In this document: positions 8,001 through 16,576 of the stretch, one piece after another
Layout: every line of letters begins with the position of its first letter
Position numbering within the stretch: the first letter of the stretch is position 1
Source: VAZQ01 sp034669045
GTDB taxonomy: Bacteria; Pseudomonadota; Alphaproteobacteria; Rhizobiales; Xanthobacteraceae
Direction: 5' to 3'
Length of the DNA stretch: 64,000 bases
Assembly (NCBI GenBank): GCA_034669045.1
Contig: JAXDOD010000028.1
Span: 1 to 64,000, forward strand
The notes under the pieces: generated by a model
Databases searched by the model: none
Told to the model about the DNA's origin: nothing
Seen by the model: only the letters and a program-made list of their open reading frames with translations
Program-made: the position numbers and the translations under genes

Positions 8001-11000
8001 ACGCTGCTGGCGACAATCGCCCGCGACGCGGACGGCAAGGTTCTGTCGACCGACATCGATTACTATCAAATTTTCTACACGGTGCGGGGCAGTCAGTTCC
8101 TTTATGGCGCTTATCCGCGCGCGGTGCAGCGCAGCATGACGCGCGATGGCGTGCAAACCATCTCACAAAGCCAATACGATCAGCAGTCCGGCCTTGCGAC
8201 CCTCGTCACGACCAGGAGCTATCTCGGCGGCGCGGTCGAGCGCGTCTACGAGCAGCACACCACCTATGCCTATCAGGTGCCGGAATACGCCTCCGCGATG
8301 CTTGGCGCCTGGGTGCTGAATTCTGTCGCGCAGGTCGTGATGACCAGCGACGCAGCGCCGGTTTCCGGCAAGGTGACCACCTTCAAGAACTGGACCACCG
8401 ACAGCGAATGGCGCTGGGCCGCCGAGCGATCCTACACATGGACAGGCACGGGCACGGCCTCCTTCGATTTCGGGCCGAACCAGCCCAACGCCAATTGGAC
8501 GCTCGATCGAACGATCCTGGCGCGCACGGCGTCGGGGCGGATCGCGGCGCGGGCGGACGCGACGGGGCTGGTCACATCCTATCAGTTCGACAAGGCCGAT
8601 CATTTCCAAGTCGCCGCCTTTACCAATGCCAACGCGCTTGCCGGCGAGGCCGCCTATCTCGGTTTCGAACCTTACGAGCCGACTGCCGGATGGACGATCG
8701 GCACCGGCGCCACGATGGTTTCGGGCGATGCCCATGCCGGGCATTATGCGTTGTCGGTGCCGCACGGCACGACCGGGCTAAGCCGCGGGTTTACCGCCAC
8801 GCGGGGCGATCTGTTGCTGGTGGCCTGGGTCAAGACCAGCCGAGGGTTCGGCAGGGATGGCGGCACGGCGCGGTGGGACTTCAACATCGACGGCGTATCC
8901 GGCAGCGTCGCGATCACCGACACCGCCCAGGCTTGGGCACCGATCGTCGCACGGCTCGCGTTGCCGCCGGGCAAAACGAGCGCGAGCGTCGCCATCAGTT
9001 GCGTCAACGCCAAACAAACCGCCTCCTTCATGGTCGACGACGTTCGCGTCGGGCCGTTTGTCGGCGGCTTCGCGGCGCGGGCGCTTGATACCGACCGTCG
9101 CCTCGTGACGGCGCGCCTGGATGGGCCGCTGGCGACGCGAAAATTCCTCTATGACAGCTACAATTCGCGGATCGCCGCGCTTGGCCCCGAGGCGGCGTCA
9201 GCGAGCGCGCAGCAACTCTCGTTCGACGTGCTTTCGCGCGAGACGCAGGTCAGCGACAGCTTCAATCCGGCTCAGCCGAATGCGTCGACGACCATCGCGA
9301 CCTCGGGGGCGAGCGCGTATCTCGATCTCGCCGCCGGCGTGCCGCTTGCCGCGCAATATGTTGCCAACCCCGCCGCTTCATGGAGCGTGACCGGGGATGC
9401 GGTTTCCTACAGCGGGGGCGCGGCCGGATCGCTGGTCGCCGCCGATGCAACGCTCACCGCGCCGTGCGCCTTCCGCTTCACGGTCGCGTCCGCAGCGGCG
9501 CTCAAGTCTGCGCTGTCGATCGGGCTGACGTCGGCTGGAACGTCTACCGCGTCGGTGAGCTTCGATCCCAATACCGCGAGCTACACACTCGCCATCGGGA
9601 CGCGGACGCTCGGCACGCGGAAGACACCGGTCCTGTCGCTGCCATCGTCGGCGGTCACCGCGCTTGACGCGGGCCAGGTCACGCCCGCCATCATCGCGGT
9701 ATTCACCGCGCGTGGATGGCCGCTCTCCGCCACCGCGACGGTACGGACACGCACGGCCAAGTCGTCCTGGACGATCACCGATGCGGCCTCCGCGAAGGTC
9801 TACTATGTCGTGGCGGCCGGCGGTGGGCTGGACGTGTCGGTGCTGGCCCGCGAATGGACACTGACGGCGGGAACGCGGTCGCTGCTGTTCTTCGCCGACG
9901 GGATATTGCTGTTCGGCGTCCCCACCGACGCCATGCTGGCGGGTGTCCCGTGCCTGTCGGCCGGCGACCCGTTGACGTTCGCCAATCTGATCGTCACGCG
10001 CCGCCCGCAGACCGCGACCACCTACAATGACGGTACCGGGCGCAAGATCCAGTCGCAATCAGTGCATGATGCGACGGCGATCGCCCAGCAATCGGTTTAC
10101 GACGCGGTCGGAAACATGGTTGCGCAGACGAAGTCGACCGCGATTCCCGCCACCGGACGGATGCTTCTCGCCTATGCGGCGGATTACGTGAGCGCGTTCG
10201 ATCGCGTGAGCGGCGTCATGCAGGGCTTGGTCGCCGATGGCCATCCCGAGGACCAGGGCTATCCCTATTCCGGCAACCGGTTCGAGGCATCGCCGCTCGC
10301 GCGGCAGGTTGAGGGAGGGCGCGCGGGCAAGGATTTCGCGATCAACTTGGCCGTCCCGGTGGATCAACGCCACACCACCAAATACGAATATGGCGCCAAC
10401 AACGGCAACAGCGGCCTGCCTGCCAATCAGTACTACACGACAACGACGATCAGCCCGCGCGGCATACGCTCGACCGCCTATGTCGACAAGGCGGCGCGCG
10501 CCCAGATCGGCAAGACGATGAACAACGGGCCGGGCGCGCTCCAGACCTTCTTCCAATACGATCCCGCCGGGAACATCTCGATCGTCCGAACACCCAATTA
10601 TTACGCACCGGGCGGGAGCAAGGCCGACGACTGGGTGCTGACGTTTACCTATGACTGCAAGGCCAACATCCTCAGCCAGACGACGCCGAACGAGGGGAGA
10701 ACCCAGTTCGTCTACGATCAAGGGGGGCGTCTGCGCTTCACCTGCGATGCCGAAGGCGCGGCCAAAGGCTACATTATCTACAATAAGTATGACGGTATCG
10801 GCCGGCCGATCGAGACCGGTTATTTCGAGACCGCCTTCGACCGGCAGACATTGCAGGCGAACGCCAACACCCAGCCGGATTGGCCGCCAAGCACAACCTG
10901 GCAGAAGCGAACGCATTGGGACGGCGACGGCACCGTGCCCACCACGATCGGTCAGCTCGCCTCGTGCGAGACCGCCAATGCGATACCGGGGACCGCCGAT

Positions 11001-13079
11001 GTCGCCGAAAGTTTCGGCTACGACATTTCCGGGCGCGTCCTCGCCAAGACGTCTTCAGCCGGCGGCCGGTCCTTTGCCTTCGCTTATGCTTACGACGCAA
11101 TTGGCAATGTGGTGTCGCTTGCCTATCCGCCCGATTCCGGGGTCGGCATCGTCACTTATTCCCAGGACGATCTCAATCGCATCGTCTCGGTCGGTACGCG
11201 CGCCGATCCGGCCGCCTATTCCGCCTATCGCTACAGCGCTGACGGCAATGTCGACGCCGAGACATTCCAACCCACCAGCACGCGACCGATCACGCGCGCG
11301 ATCGGTCACAACGCGCCCGGCTGGATTTCGGGCATCACCGCGACGCAACCGGGCGGAGGCTCGATCTTCAAGGAGACCATCACCTACACGTCGGGCGGCT
11401 GGCCGAACGGACAAGGCTATTATGACGGCCCGATCGCGGAGCTCGATTTCGACTATCCGGATGCGGCAGGAGCCTACACCTACCGGCTCAATTATGACGC
11501 CCAGGGGCAGTTGCTCGGCGCGAAAGATGTCGCCAACGATGCCTATGACTATGGCATCGCATCGCCGGTCGTCTATGACGCGAACGGCAATATCCGCGGT
11601 ACGTCGGTCGGTCGCACCGTGCTCGGATATGAATATGCGTCCGGCGCCGGCGATCGGCTCCAGACCGTCACGGCCAGCGAGCCGGCGCTTCGGCGTAGCT
11701 TTGGCTATGACGCCAACGGAAACATCACCGGCGTCAGCGGCGGCCGTACTCAGACGATCGCCTATGACCGTGCCACCGACCTGCCGCGGACGGTGACGAC
11801 CGGCAACACGACCGTCGTCTTCGCTTACGACGGGCGGGGACGCCGGATCACCAGGGCGTCATCCGGCCTGCGCAAGGTTTACGGCTATGGCACCAGTCCC
11901 CAGGCCCTGGTCGAATGGATCGGTACCGCCGGTGCGCCCACGTCTTATATATATGGCCCCGCGGGGCTGATGTCGGTCACCAAGGGCGGAATACTTTATT
12001 TTGTGTTCCGCGATCATGAACGCTCGCCGCGCGTACTTTGCGGAACCGACGGCAGGATCGCCGCCAGCTTCGATTACATGCCTTTCGGATCGGTCAGCCG
12101 CGAGTATGGCGATGCGTCGCTCACCGACCGGCGTTTCACCGGGCAGGAATATGACGCCGAGACCGGCCTCTATAATTACGGCAGCCGGCTCTATGACGCC
12201 GCGATCGGGCGCTTCTACGCCCCCGATCCTCAGCATCAGTTCTTCAGCCCCTATCTGTATGCCGCGAACAACCCGCTCAGCTTCGTCGATCCCACCGGCC
12301 AGTTCGCGATCATCGCGGCCCTGGTCGAGGGCATCGCCGACCTGATCGTCTTTGCGGCCGTGAGCGCCGAGGCCACCGAGGTGGCCACGACAACCGTGGC
12401 GGCGACCACGACGATCGCCGAAGGCAGCGAGGCGGTCGCCGTCGGAACCGAGACCGTATCGACCGTGGTCGGCGCAACGGAGGAGGTCGCCGCCACTGAT
12501 TCACTGGTGGCGGCCAGCACCGACGCCACGACCACCAACCTGTCGGAGATCTCGACCGTCAGCGCCGAGGCTGCCGAGGTCGAGAATGGTTCTGTCACGT
12601 CGCTCGAATCGACCGCCCAGAGCACCGCCACACGCTATTACTCTCCCATCGAATGGCTCAATTTCCGCGGCGATCTCGGGGGGCAAACCGCAATGCATCC
12701 AGTCCCCTACGCACGATGGCCGTTGACCTATCTGAACCAACTCGGGCTAACGGCCTACAATCCCGTCGTCACCGTCTTTGATATGCCGGGTACGTTTGGT
12801 TACGTCGATACGGCGGCTCATGAAGGATTCCATGCTCTGATAGCGAGCTACCTTCCATTCATCACGCAGGCTGGAAACGCCTCGATTGGCGGCGTCCAGG
12901 TGGGCGGACCCGTGCTTTGGGCGGAAGAGACAGTGGCTTATTCGGTCGGGCATCTCGCGGCAGGGCGTGTATTCGCGGTACCGTTCGCACCGATCGAAGC
13001 CTTCGGCAGTATGAGCGGCCCGCAAGGCATTGTTACGCTCGGCGCGATGGTGGTCGGCGCGGTCTTTTTTACGCTCTGA
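5031..13079 (+). CDS. Giant SpvB/RHS-repeat protein with C-terminal HEGFH domain
   Basis: A 2682-aa protein of the RHS/YD-repeat class, built like a fused TcB-TcC or polymorphic-toxin shell. The N-terminus (about 10-400) is SpvB-like, with a GDVNLPLEL segment and an LGLGWSLP segment. Residues 400-900 look like a beta-propeller insert. Residues 1210-1345 read as a jelly-roll carbohydrate-binding-like module (FEPYEPTAGW ... FMVDDVRVGP). Many YDxxGN-type repeats follow to about 2365. Then comes the RHS core RFTGQEYDAETGLYNYGSRL and the boundary YAANNPLSFVDPTG near 2420, where such proteins switch to variable effectors. The last 258 residues hold a hydrophobic helix, an Ala/Thr/Glu-rich linker and H-E-G-F-H at 2597-2601, a possible zincin site. 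There is no signal peptide. It overlaps the preceding gene by 8 bases and its operon continues into oxygenase genes. Confidence 0.85.
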   Translation: MADTSSNATTPQLADIPSIQSFQFEADPVGQIRKSVNLFRGDVNLPLELVNLKADHGLTASATAVYDGSACHHVDIWNLDAPTGILGLGWSLPMEQIIASRTGAASDQLTSYYLRAAGAASEMIHTGTDADGSLLFQLQAYQFWRIRYYETQQRWEITKEDGTKSIYGGSTVPGTSDGNSVQWGVAFGNWMISSAQTLGQSQIPVAWNLRQVVSTHGHAITYTYDVVTQAVGSGGKSYTKACYLSSITESGGRSIVFSYGEKIFQPGQLCEYQDPHKQTPNNNPDGYQSCYATRFLDQIAVRAADGTPLTSVVFSYSFFNTASNSNPAHPFLYKRILTAIHLRNERLDPLPGMVFTYNQPGEIAPGRLKTVEYPQGATATYGYHTLNLPSMRQQRILNPFTGSTPGVPRVWHGPDYSVITWVDTVGNRLQVSTYSWSGSWVDWTPASIQNAKVDLSSLLVAATENYFAVFYRDIQTSQGMLLLYQRDPTAFGTWTETVLSKPMKSGTATSTFAVGDDFVVVANPLFTGGAFMGAWWDWTKRAWSQPLLPSLPLATTPQVAIAGFGNFYVACSYDASRQLGSFQLISVSGHAWTSRSWSNTMAVLQAGSGFPFEWSLLPSGAVATYLTSMSASSATGQMMTFQWDVNYNPISPSTPVTQALNTPVANGQLVVNILATQSVGAMVGNGASLTRYVGGGASTNWAAHALDSQISASSSYQFAYGLDAAVMVKSSGGASAAVFSGFNPNIPNAAGWSQNITVPQASAATVGDGYATIGGAIYQRQTDGHWIQTGTLMAASGRNLDPASVQNRAPSYIAYQDAGGTNTLTYIALIRNGVVQPAITLAPDPQCVTVHGAVGAGTDLAGPLAFVTYPAGSSFDAAPYLTLYRVVDRAVSGAVTDTPVTTINIGNGFDDQINPPLLQAYQYNTAGMTLDSTTGVAQYPMVSMYGGTDSPAGRSPYGRTDFYYSNGLSTAAQAFYPAGWIYNYARILNGTLLATIARDADGKVLSTDIDYYQIFYTVRGSQFLYGAYPRAVQRSMTRDGVQTISQSQYDQQSGLATLVTTRSYLGGAVERVYEQHTTYAYQVPEYASAMLGAWVLNSVAQVVMTSDAAPVSGKVTTFKNWTTDSEWRWAAERSYTWTGTGTASFDFGPNQPNANWTLDRTILARTASGRIAARADATGLVTSYQFDKADHFQVAAFTNANALAGEAAYLGFEPYEPTAGWTIGTGATMVSGDAHAGHYALSVPHGTTGLSRGFTATRGDLLLVAWVKTSRGFGRDGGTARWDFNIDGVSGSVAITDTAQAWAPIVARLALPPGKTSASVAISCVNAKQTASFMVDDVRVGPFVGGFAARALDTDRRLVTARLDGPLATRKFLYDSYNSRIAALGPEAASASAQQLSFDVLSRETQVSDSFNPAQPNASTTIATSGASAYLDLAAGVPLAAQYVANPAASWSVTGDAVSYSGGAAGSLVAADATLTAPCAFRFTVASAAALKSALSIGLTSAGTSTASVSFDPNTASYTLAIGTRTLGTRKTPVLSLPSSAVTALDAGQVTPAIIAVFTARGWPLSATATVRTRTAKSSWTITDAASAKVYYVVAAGGGLDVSVLAREWTLTAGTRSLLFFADGILLFGVPTDAMLAGVPCLSAGDPLTFANLIVTRRPQTATTYNDGTGRKIQSQSVHDATAIAQQSVYDAVGNMVAQTKSTAIPATGRMLLAYAADYVSAFDRVSGVMQGLVADGHPEDQGYPYSGNRFEASPLARQVEGGRAGKDFAINLAVPVDQRHTTKYEYGANNGNSGLPANQYYTTTTISPRGIRSTAYVDKAARAQIGKTMNNGPGALQTFFQYDPAGNISIVRTPNYYAPGGSKADDWVLTFTYDCKANILSQTTPNEGRTQFVYDQGGRLRFTCDAEGAAKGYIIYNKYDGIGRPIETGYFETAFDRQTLQANANTQPDWPPSTTWQKRTHWDGDGTVPTTIGQLASCETANAIPGTADVAESFGYDISGRVLAKTSSAGGRSFAFAYAYDAIGNVVSLAYPPDSGVGIVTYSQDDLNRIVSVGTRADPAAYSAYRYSADGNVDAETFQPTSTRPITRAIGHNAPGWISGITATQPGGGSIFKETITYTSGGWPNGQGYYDGPIAELDFDYPDAAGAYTYRLNYDAQGQLLGAKDVANDAYDYGIASPVVYDANGNIRGTSVGRTVLGYEYASGAGDRLQTVTASEPALRRSFGYDANGNITGVSGGRTQTIAYDRATDLPRTVTTGNTTVVFAYDGRGRRITRASSGLRKVYGYGTSPQALVEWIGTAGAPTSYIYGPAGLMSVTKGGILYFVFRDHERSPRVLCGTDGRIAASFDYMPFGSVSREYGDASLTDRRFTGQEYDAETGLYNYGSRLYDAAIGRFYAPDPQHQFFSPYLYAANNPLSFVDPTGQFAIIAALVEGIADLIVFAAVSAEATEVATTTVAATTTIAEGSEAVAVGTETVSTVVGATEEVAATDSLVAASTDATTTNLSEISTVSAEAAEVENGSVTSLESTAQSTATRYYSPIEWLNFRGDLGGQTAMHPVPYARWPLTYLNQLGLTAYNPVVTVFDMPGTFGYVDTAAHEGFHALIASYLPFITQAGNASIGGVQVGGPVLWAEETVAYSVGHLAAGRVFAVPFAPIEAFGSMSGPQGIVTLGAMVVGAVFFTL

Positions 13080-13098
13080 CAGAAATAAGGCCGAAACA

Positions 13099-13386
13099 AT
13101 GTTCGGGTGGTTCCGAAAAAGGCGGATCGACCGTTTCAGCCAAGCTGGCCGGGTCGTAACCGCCGCAGCGTTGCGCGACGGCACGGCGCCGCGTCCGGCA
13201 CGTCTCGTGCGCGTGAATTTGGGCTATGGCGACGAAGTCTGGGCGCATTACGGCGAGGCCGTGCATTATCGCAAAGCCGATCGGTCGATCGATGAAGCGC
13301 AACTGGTACTAGGCGACGGCGACGATCCCGCGGCATTGGCCAAAGCACTCGGCGTGCCGCTCGAACGGACCGCCGTGAGGTTCTGA
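13099..13386 (+). CDS. Unknown 95-aa protein, possible RHS partner
   Basis: A 95-aa protein beginning MFGWFRKRRIDR, basic at the N-terminus and mixed beta/alpha afterwards, with no membrane segment or signal peptide. A TAAGG site lies 8 bases before the ATG at 13099, 19 bases after the RHS stop. The small gene directly after a polymorphic toxin is the usual place for an immunity protein, so that role is possible, but no family was recognised. Its stop overlaps the start of the next gene (TGATG at 13384-13388), so the two are coupled. It could equally be an accessory factor of the biosynthetic enzymes downstream. Confidence 0.6.
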   Translation: MFGWFRKRRIDRFSQAGRVVTAAALRDGTAPRPARLVRVNLGYGDEVWAHYGEAVHYRKADRSIDEAQLVLGDGDDPAALAKALGVPLERTAVRF

Positions 13387-13715
13387 TGACCGCACATGCC
13401 TCCGACGTGATGCCGCGCGCACAGAAAGCCTCCGCTGAACGGGCGGTGCTGCTCTATGCCGGGACCTGTCGCCGCTGCCGGGTGGTGGCGCGGACGATCA
13501 TCCTGCTGTCGTGCGGGCAGATCGAAGGCCTGTCGCTGAATGTCGACGAATGGCGTGACTTCTATGACCGCGAGCTGCCGGAAAGTCGCGGACATCCGGT
13601 CTTGTTCCGCCGGGGTGTCGCGACCTGGGGGCCGCGCGTCTTCCCGCTGGCGCTCTATGTGGCGGTCGGAGGCGCGATGACCGCGCTGAGCCGGGCACTC
13701 GGGAGACGCCGATGA
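13386..13715 (+). CDS. DCC/thioredoxin-like CxxC small protein
   Basis: A 109-aa protein whose first third reads VLLYAGTCRRCRVVARTI. That is a beta strand followed by a C-R-R-C pair, as in thiol-disulfide proteins of the DCC (DUF393) or thioredoxin-like superfamily. A second strand (LSLNVDEW) and a C-terminal hydrophobic helix (FPLALYVAVGGAMTAL) that could touch the membrane follow. DCC proteins are around this size. A redox or electron-transfer role beside the P450 and dioxygenases is conceivable but not shown. The ATG overlaps the preceding stop by one base, and the stop overlaps the next start by four (ATGA), so it is inside the operon. Confidence 0.6.
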   Translation: MTAHASDVMPRAQKASAERAVLLYAGTCRRCRVVARTIILLSCGQIEGLSLNVDEWRDFYDRELPESRGHPVLFRRGVATWGPRVFPLALYVAVGGAMTALSRALGRRR

Positions 13716-14767
13716 ACAACACGCGCGGCCGTGTTCTCGACCGCGGCCTGGACGCATTCGTCGCCGAGGCCGAACGCGGATACCCCGAAGCCGCGCATGT
13801 CATGGCGTTTCCACGCGCACAGGGCTTCATGGTCGAGCGCGACGAGCAGGTCGGAGACATCTTCCAGCGCGCCTGCATGGTCGAAACGCTCGTTGCCATT
13901 CGCGACCGGACCGGCCGTGATCTCCGCGATCTGATCGTGCATGAAACCGATTATCTGCTGTCGATGCGGCGCGGCTACGCGCCGGGCGGCTGGGGCTATT
14001 TTCCCACCCTGCACGAGTTGCCGCCCGACGCCGACGATCTGGCCGTGGTCATCCGCGCGTTGATCGCGGCGAACCGGCGCGACGCGGTGACAGCGCACTG
14101 CGTCGAGCCGCTCCTCGTGCTGATCGAGGAATGCCGCACCGGACCGGGGATGTTTGAGACCTGGATCGTGCCGCGCAGGGGCGATGCGGTGCACGACCGG
14201 CAACGCTGGTGGATCGCCAACGCCTGGGGGCAAGGGCCCGATTGCGAGGTGATCGCCAATCTCGTCCATGCGCTCACGCGCTTCGATTCCGTCCGTTATG
14301 CCGGGACGATCGCCGAATGCGCGGCGCGGCTTGGCGAGATACAGGCCGCGGACGGAAGCTGGCCGTCCTCCTGGTATCACGGCTCGTTTTATGCCGGATG
14401 GGTGTGTTCGCTGGCGCTCGGCGCCCAAGGAAAACCGACCGCGTGCTGGCGCGCCTATTTGCGCGACAGCCAGCGCCAGGATGGCGGCTGGGGTTGGTCC
14501 GGAAGCAGCGACGTGCTGAGCACCGCTTTCGCGGTGTTGGCGCTCCCCGCGGATGATGCCGCCAGCGCGCGGGGGCGGCGCTTTCTCGAACAGACACAGG
14601 ACGAGGACGGCCTGTGGCCGGCCATTCCATGGATCAAGATGGAACTGGGCCGCTCGCAAGGGCGCATACGGCAGGTGCTGAGTTATGGCAGCCGGACGAT
14701 CAGCGGCAGCTTCGCGCTTCAGGCTTTACTCCACAGCCGGGAGGAGAACCGACCATGGCCGCCATGA
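13712..14767 (+). CDS. Class II terpene cyclase-like / squalene-cyclase repeat protein
   Basis: A 351-aa protein of the prenyltransferase/squalene-cyclase alpha-alpha barrel superfamily. Two QW-type repeats are visible (QAADGSWPSSW and QRQDGGWGW). Residues 106-109 read D-A-D-D in the context PPDADDLAVVI, which matches the DxDD general-acid motif of class II cyclases such as squalene-hopene and copalyl diphosphate synthases. No DDxxD class I motif was seen. At about 350 aa it is shorter than two-domain class II enzymes (500 or more), so it may be a single-barrel cyclase or a non-catalytic relative. It overlaps the preceding gene by 4 bases and the next by 13. With the upstream synthase and downstream oxygenases, protonation-initiated cyclisation of a prenyl chain is a reasonable but untested role. 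Confidence 0.7.
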   Translation: MNNTRGRVLDRGLDAFVAEAERGYPEAAHVMAFPRAQGFMVERDEQVGDIFQRACMVETLVAIRDRTGRDLRDLIVHETDYLLSMRRGYAPGGWGYFPTLHELPPDADDLAVVIRALIAANRRDAVTAHCVEPLLVLIEECRTGPGMFETWIVPRRGDAVHDRQRWWIANAWGQGPDCEVIANLVHALTRFDSVRYAGTIAECAARLGEIQAADGSWPSSWYHGSFYAGWVCSLALGAQGKPTACWRAYLRDSQRQDGGWGWSGSSDVLSTAFAVLALPADDAASARGRRFLEQTQDEDGLWPAIPWIKMELGRSQGRIRQVLSYGSRTISGSFALQALLHSREENRPWPP

Positions 14768-15489
14768 CCATTGATAACGCGCCGGCGCGCGCCAACGAAT
14801 GCACGGCATTGCGCGATGATGGCTATTTCATCCGATCCGGCTTCTTCTCGCCGGCGGACATCGACGCGTTTGAACCCGCGGCCGATGCGGCCTTGGCCTG
14901 GCGCAACGACAATCTCGCGCGGTACGATGATTTGTTCGCCCGGATTTCGACGCGCGACGGATTCGTTTTCGTCAACGAGCTGCACGACGATTCGCCCACG
15001 CGCGAGGCCGTCCGCGCCTTTTGCCTGCAACCCACGATCCGCGACATCGCCCGGTCGATCGGTGGGCCCGATATCGCCCATTGCTGCTATCAGCTTGTCT
15101 TTAAATTCGGCGGCCATCAAAAACCTTTCGCCTGGCATCAGGATGAGGTCCATACGCCGTCCGATCCGCCGTTTTTCAACATGTGGGTCGCGCTCAGCGA
15201 CATGGACATCGGAAATGGCTGCCTGTGGACCAAACCAGGCGTCGGCCTCGATCGGGTGTTGCCCCATCAGCAGACGCAAGAGGGGCTTTCAGCCTGGCCG
15301 CTCGACCACCCCGACCAGGGCATACCCCTGAAGATGCGCCGCGGCGATATCTGCCTGATGAATTCGAAAACCCTGCACAAAAGTGGAGGCAACAGCTCCG
15401 CGACGACGCGCAAGGCCATGCTGATCATCTTCATGAACCGTAATGCCAAGATTCACGGCCATACGGTGCCGACGATCGCTTATGCCTGA
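14755..15489 (+). CDS. Phytanoyl-CoA dioxygenase (PhyH) family protein
   Basis: A 244-aa Fe(II)/2-oxoglutarate-dependent oxygenase of the PhyH family, expected to hydroxylate or otherwise oxidise a small molecule in the cytoplasm. The iron ligands are visible as FAWHQDEVHTP (HxD, near residues 127-129) and the distal His in KTLHKSGGN (near 212). The Arg in ATTRKAML is a candidate 2-oxoglutarate anchor. Length is normal for the family. The ATG at 14755 follows GGGAGGAG at 14739-14746 and overlaps the cyclase-like gene by 13 bases; its own end overlaps the P450 start by 8. The position argues for a tailoring step on the product of the neighbouring enzymes. Confidence 0.85.
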   Translation: MAAMTIDNAPARANECTALRDDGYFIRSGFFSPADIDAFEPAADAALAWRNDNLARYDDLFARISTRDGFVFVNELHDDSPTREAVRAFCLQPTIRDIARSIGGPDIAHCCYQLVFKFGGHQKPFAWHQDEVHTPSDPPFFNMWVALSDMDIGNGCLWTKPGVGLDRVLPHQQTQEGLSAWPLDHPDQGIPLKMRRGDICLMNSKTLHKSGGNSSATTRKAMLIIFMNRNAKIHGHTVPTIAYA

Positions 15490-16576
15490 AGCGCCCTCCT
15501 TCGAGCCGATGGGCCGTGGCCTGCATATCGTACGCGGCTATGACGACGCCCGCGCGCTGCTGGCCGATCCGCGCTTCGTGCATTGGCTGCCGCGCGATGG
15601 CACCGGCTCGCCCGTCGGTCGGGCCGTCGCGCGATGGCTCGACGCGATGGATCCTCGCCGGAGCGAGCCTGTGCGTTCGACGCTGATCCGCGCGCTGGCG
15701 CCGTCCGCGAGCAAGGCCCGCGAGCCGCGCATGCGGCAAATCGCCGACGCCTTGCTCGCGATGGTGCACGCGGACGGACCATTCGACATCGACGCCGGCT
15801 TCGCCCGGCCGCTGACCCAGGCGCTCGTCGCCGACATTCTCGGTGTCGACGATGCGCTCCGCCCGCGACTGGACGGGTTTCTGGAGACGCTCGGCGTTCA
15901 TATTCCCCAGGCGCTCTTCCCCTCCGGACAGTACGACCCCGGGCGTTTCTTCGATGACTGGGAACAATTCATGGCGCTGGTCGCGGCGCGGTCACCCGAT
16001 CAGGGTCTCGCGGCGGCGATACGCGCGGATCTGGTCAGAGCAGGCGCTGCCGGTGACCACGGCACGTTCACGGCGATGTTTGCTTTCGCCGCGACCCAAA
16101 ACATCGCACGCCTGATCGCGCGCATGGCCCATGGGCTGCATGAACGGCCGGCGGTCTGGCGGCGACTGCTCGAAGACTCCGCCGCCATCCCCGCCGTGAT
16201 CGAGGAATGGCTGCGTTTCGATCCGCCCTTGGCGTGTGTCCATCTTGTCGCGAATGAGACCGTGGTCGGCGGTCATGGCGCCGTCTCCACCGGAGAATCG
16301 GTGATGGTGTCGCTCACGCACGCGAATCGCGACGGCGAACGTTTCGCCGCGCCGGGGGAATTCGATCCCGATCGCCACGCGCCACCGCATCTCGCTTTTG
16401 GCAGCGGTCCCCTCGCCTGTATCGGCGCGGCCATCGCCCGCACGTTGGCGGCGGTGGCGATCGAAAGCCTGGTCGCTCGGTTCGAGCCGGGCGTCGGTGC
16501 GACCGAGGCGTTTCCACTGCTTCGTTTCGCGCCGCGCAGTCAGGCCGTGGGGATACGCGCCGATGCGAGCACATAG
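15482..16576 (+). CDS. Cytochrome P450 with altered I-helix
   Basis: A 364-aa soluble bacterial P450. The K-helix ExxR is in IEEWLRFDPP and the heme loop is HLAFGSGPLACIGAAIA (FGxGxxxCxG). By alignment of LLxxGHETTAN to this protein's AFAATQNIAR, the usual acid-Thr pair of the I-helix is replaced by Gln-Asn. That is uncommon and suggests a non-standard oxygen activation or reaction. It is somewhat short, mainly at the N-terminus. The ATG at 15482 lies within the last codons of the preceding dioxygenase gene, so translation is coupled. No ferredoxin gene is nearby. The 3' end overlaps the convergent methyltransferase gene by 37 bases. It is probably a tailoring oxidase for the island's product. 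Confidence 0.9.
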   Translation: MPEAPSFEPMGRGLHIVRGYDDARALLADPRFVHWLPRDGTGSPVGRAVARWLDAMDPRRSEPVRSTLIRALAPSASKAREPRMRQIADALLAMVHADGPFDIDAGFARPLTQALVADILGVDDALRPRLDGFLETLGVHIPQALFPSGQYDPGRFFDDWEQFMALVAARSPDQGLAAAIRADLVRAGAAGDHGTFTAMFAFAATQNIARLIARMAHGLHERPAVWRRLLEDSAAIPAVIEEWLRFDPPLACVHLVANETVVGGHGAVSTGESVMVSLTHANRDGERFAAPGEFDPDRHAPPHLAFGSGPLACIGAAIARTLAAVAIESLVARFEPGVGATEAFPLLRFAPRSQAVGIRADAST

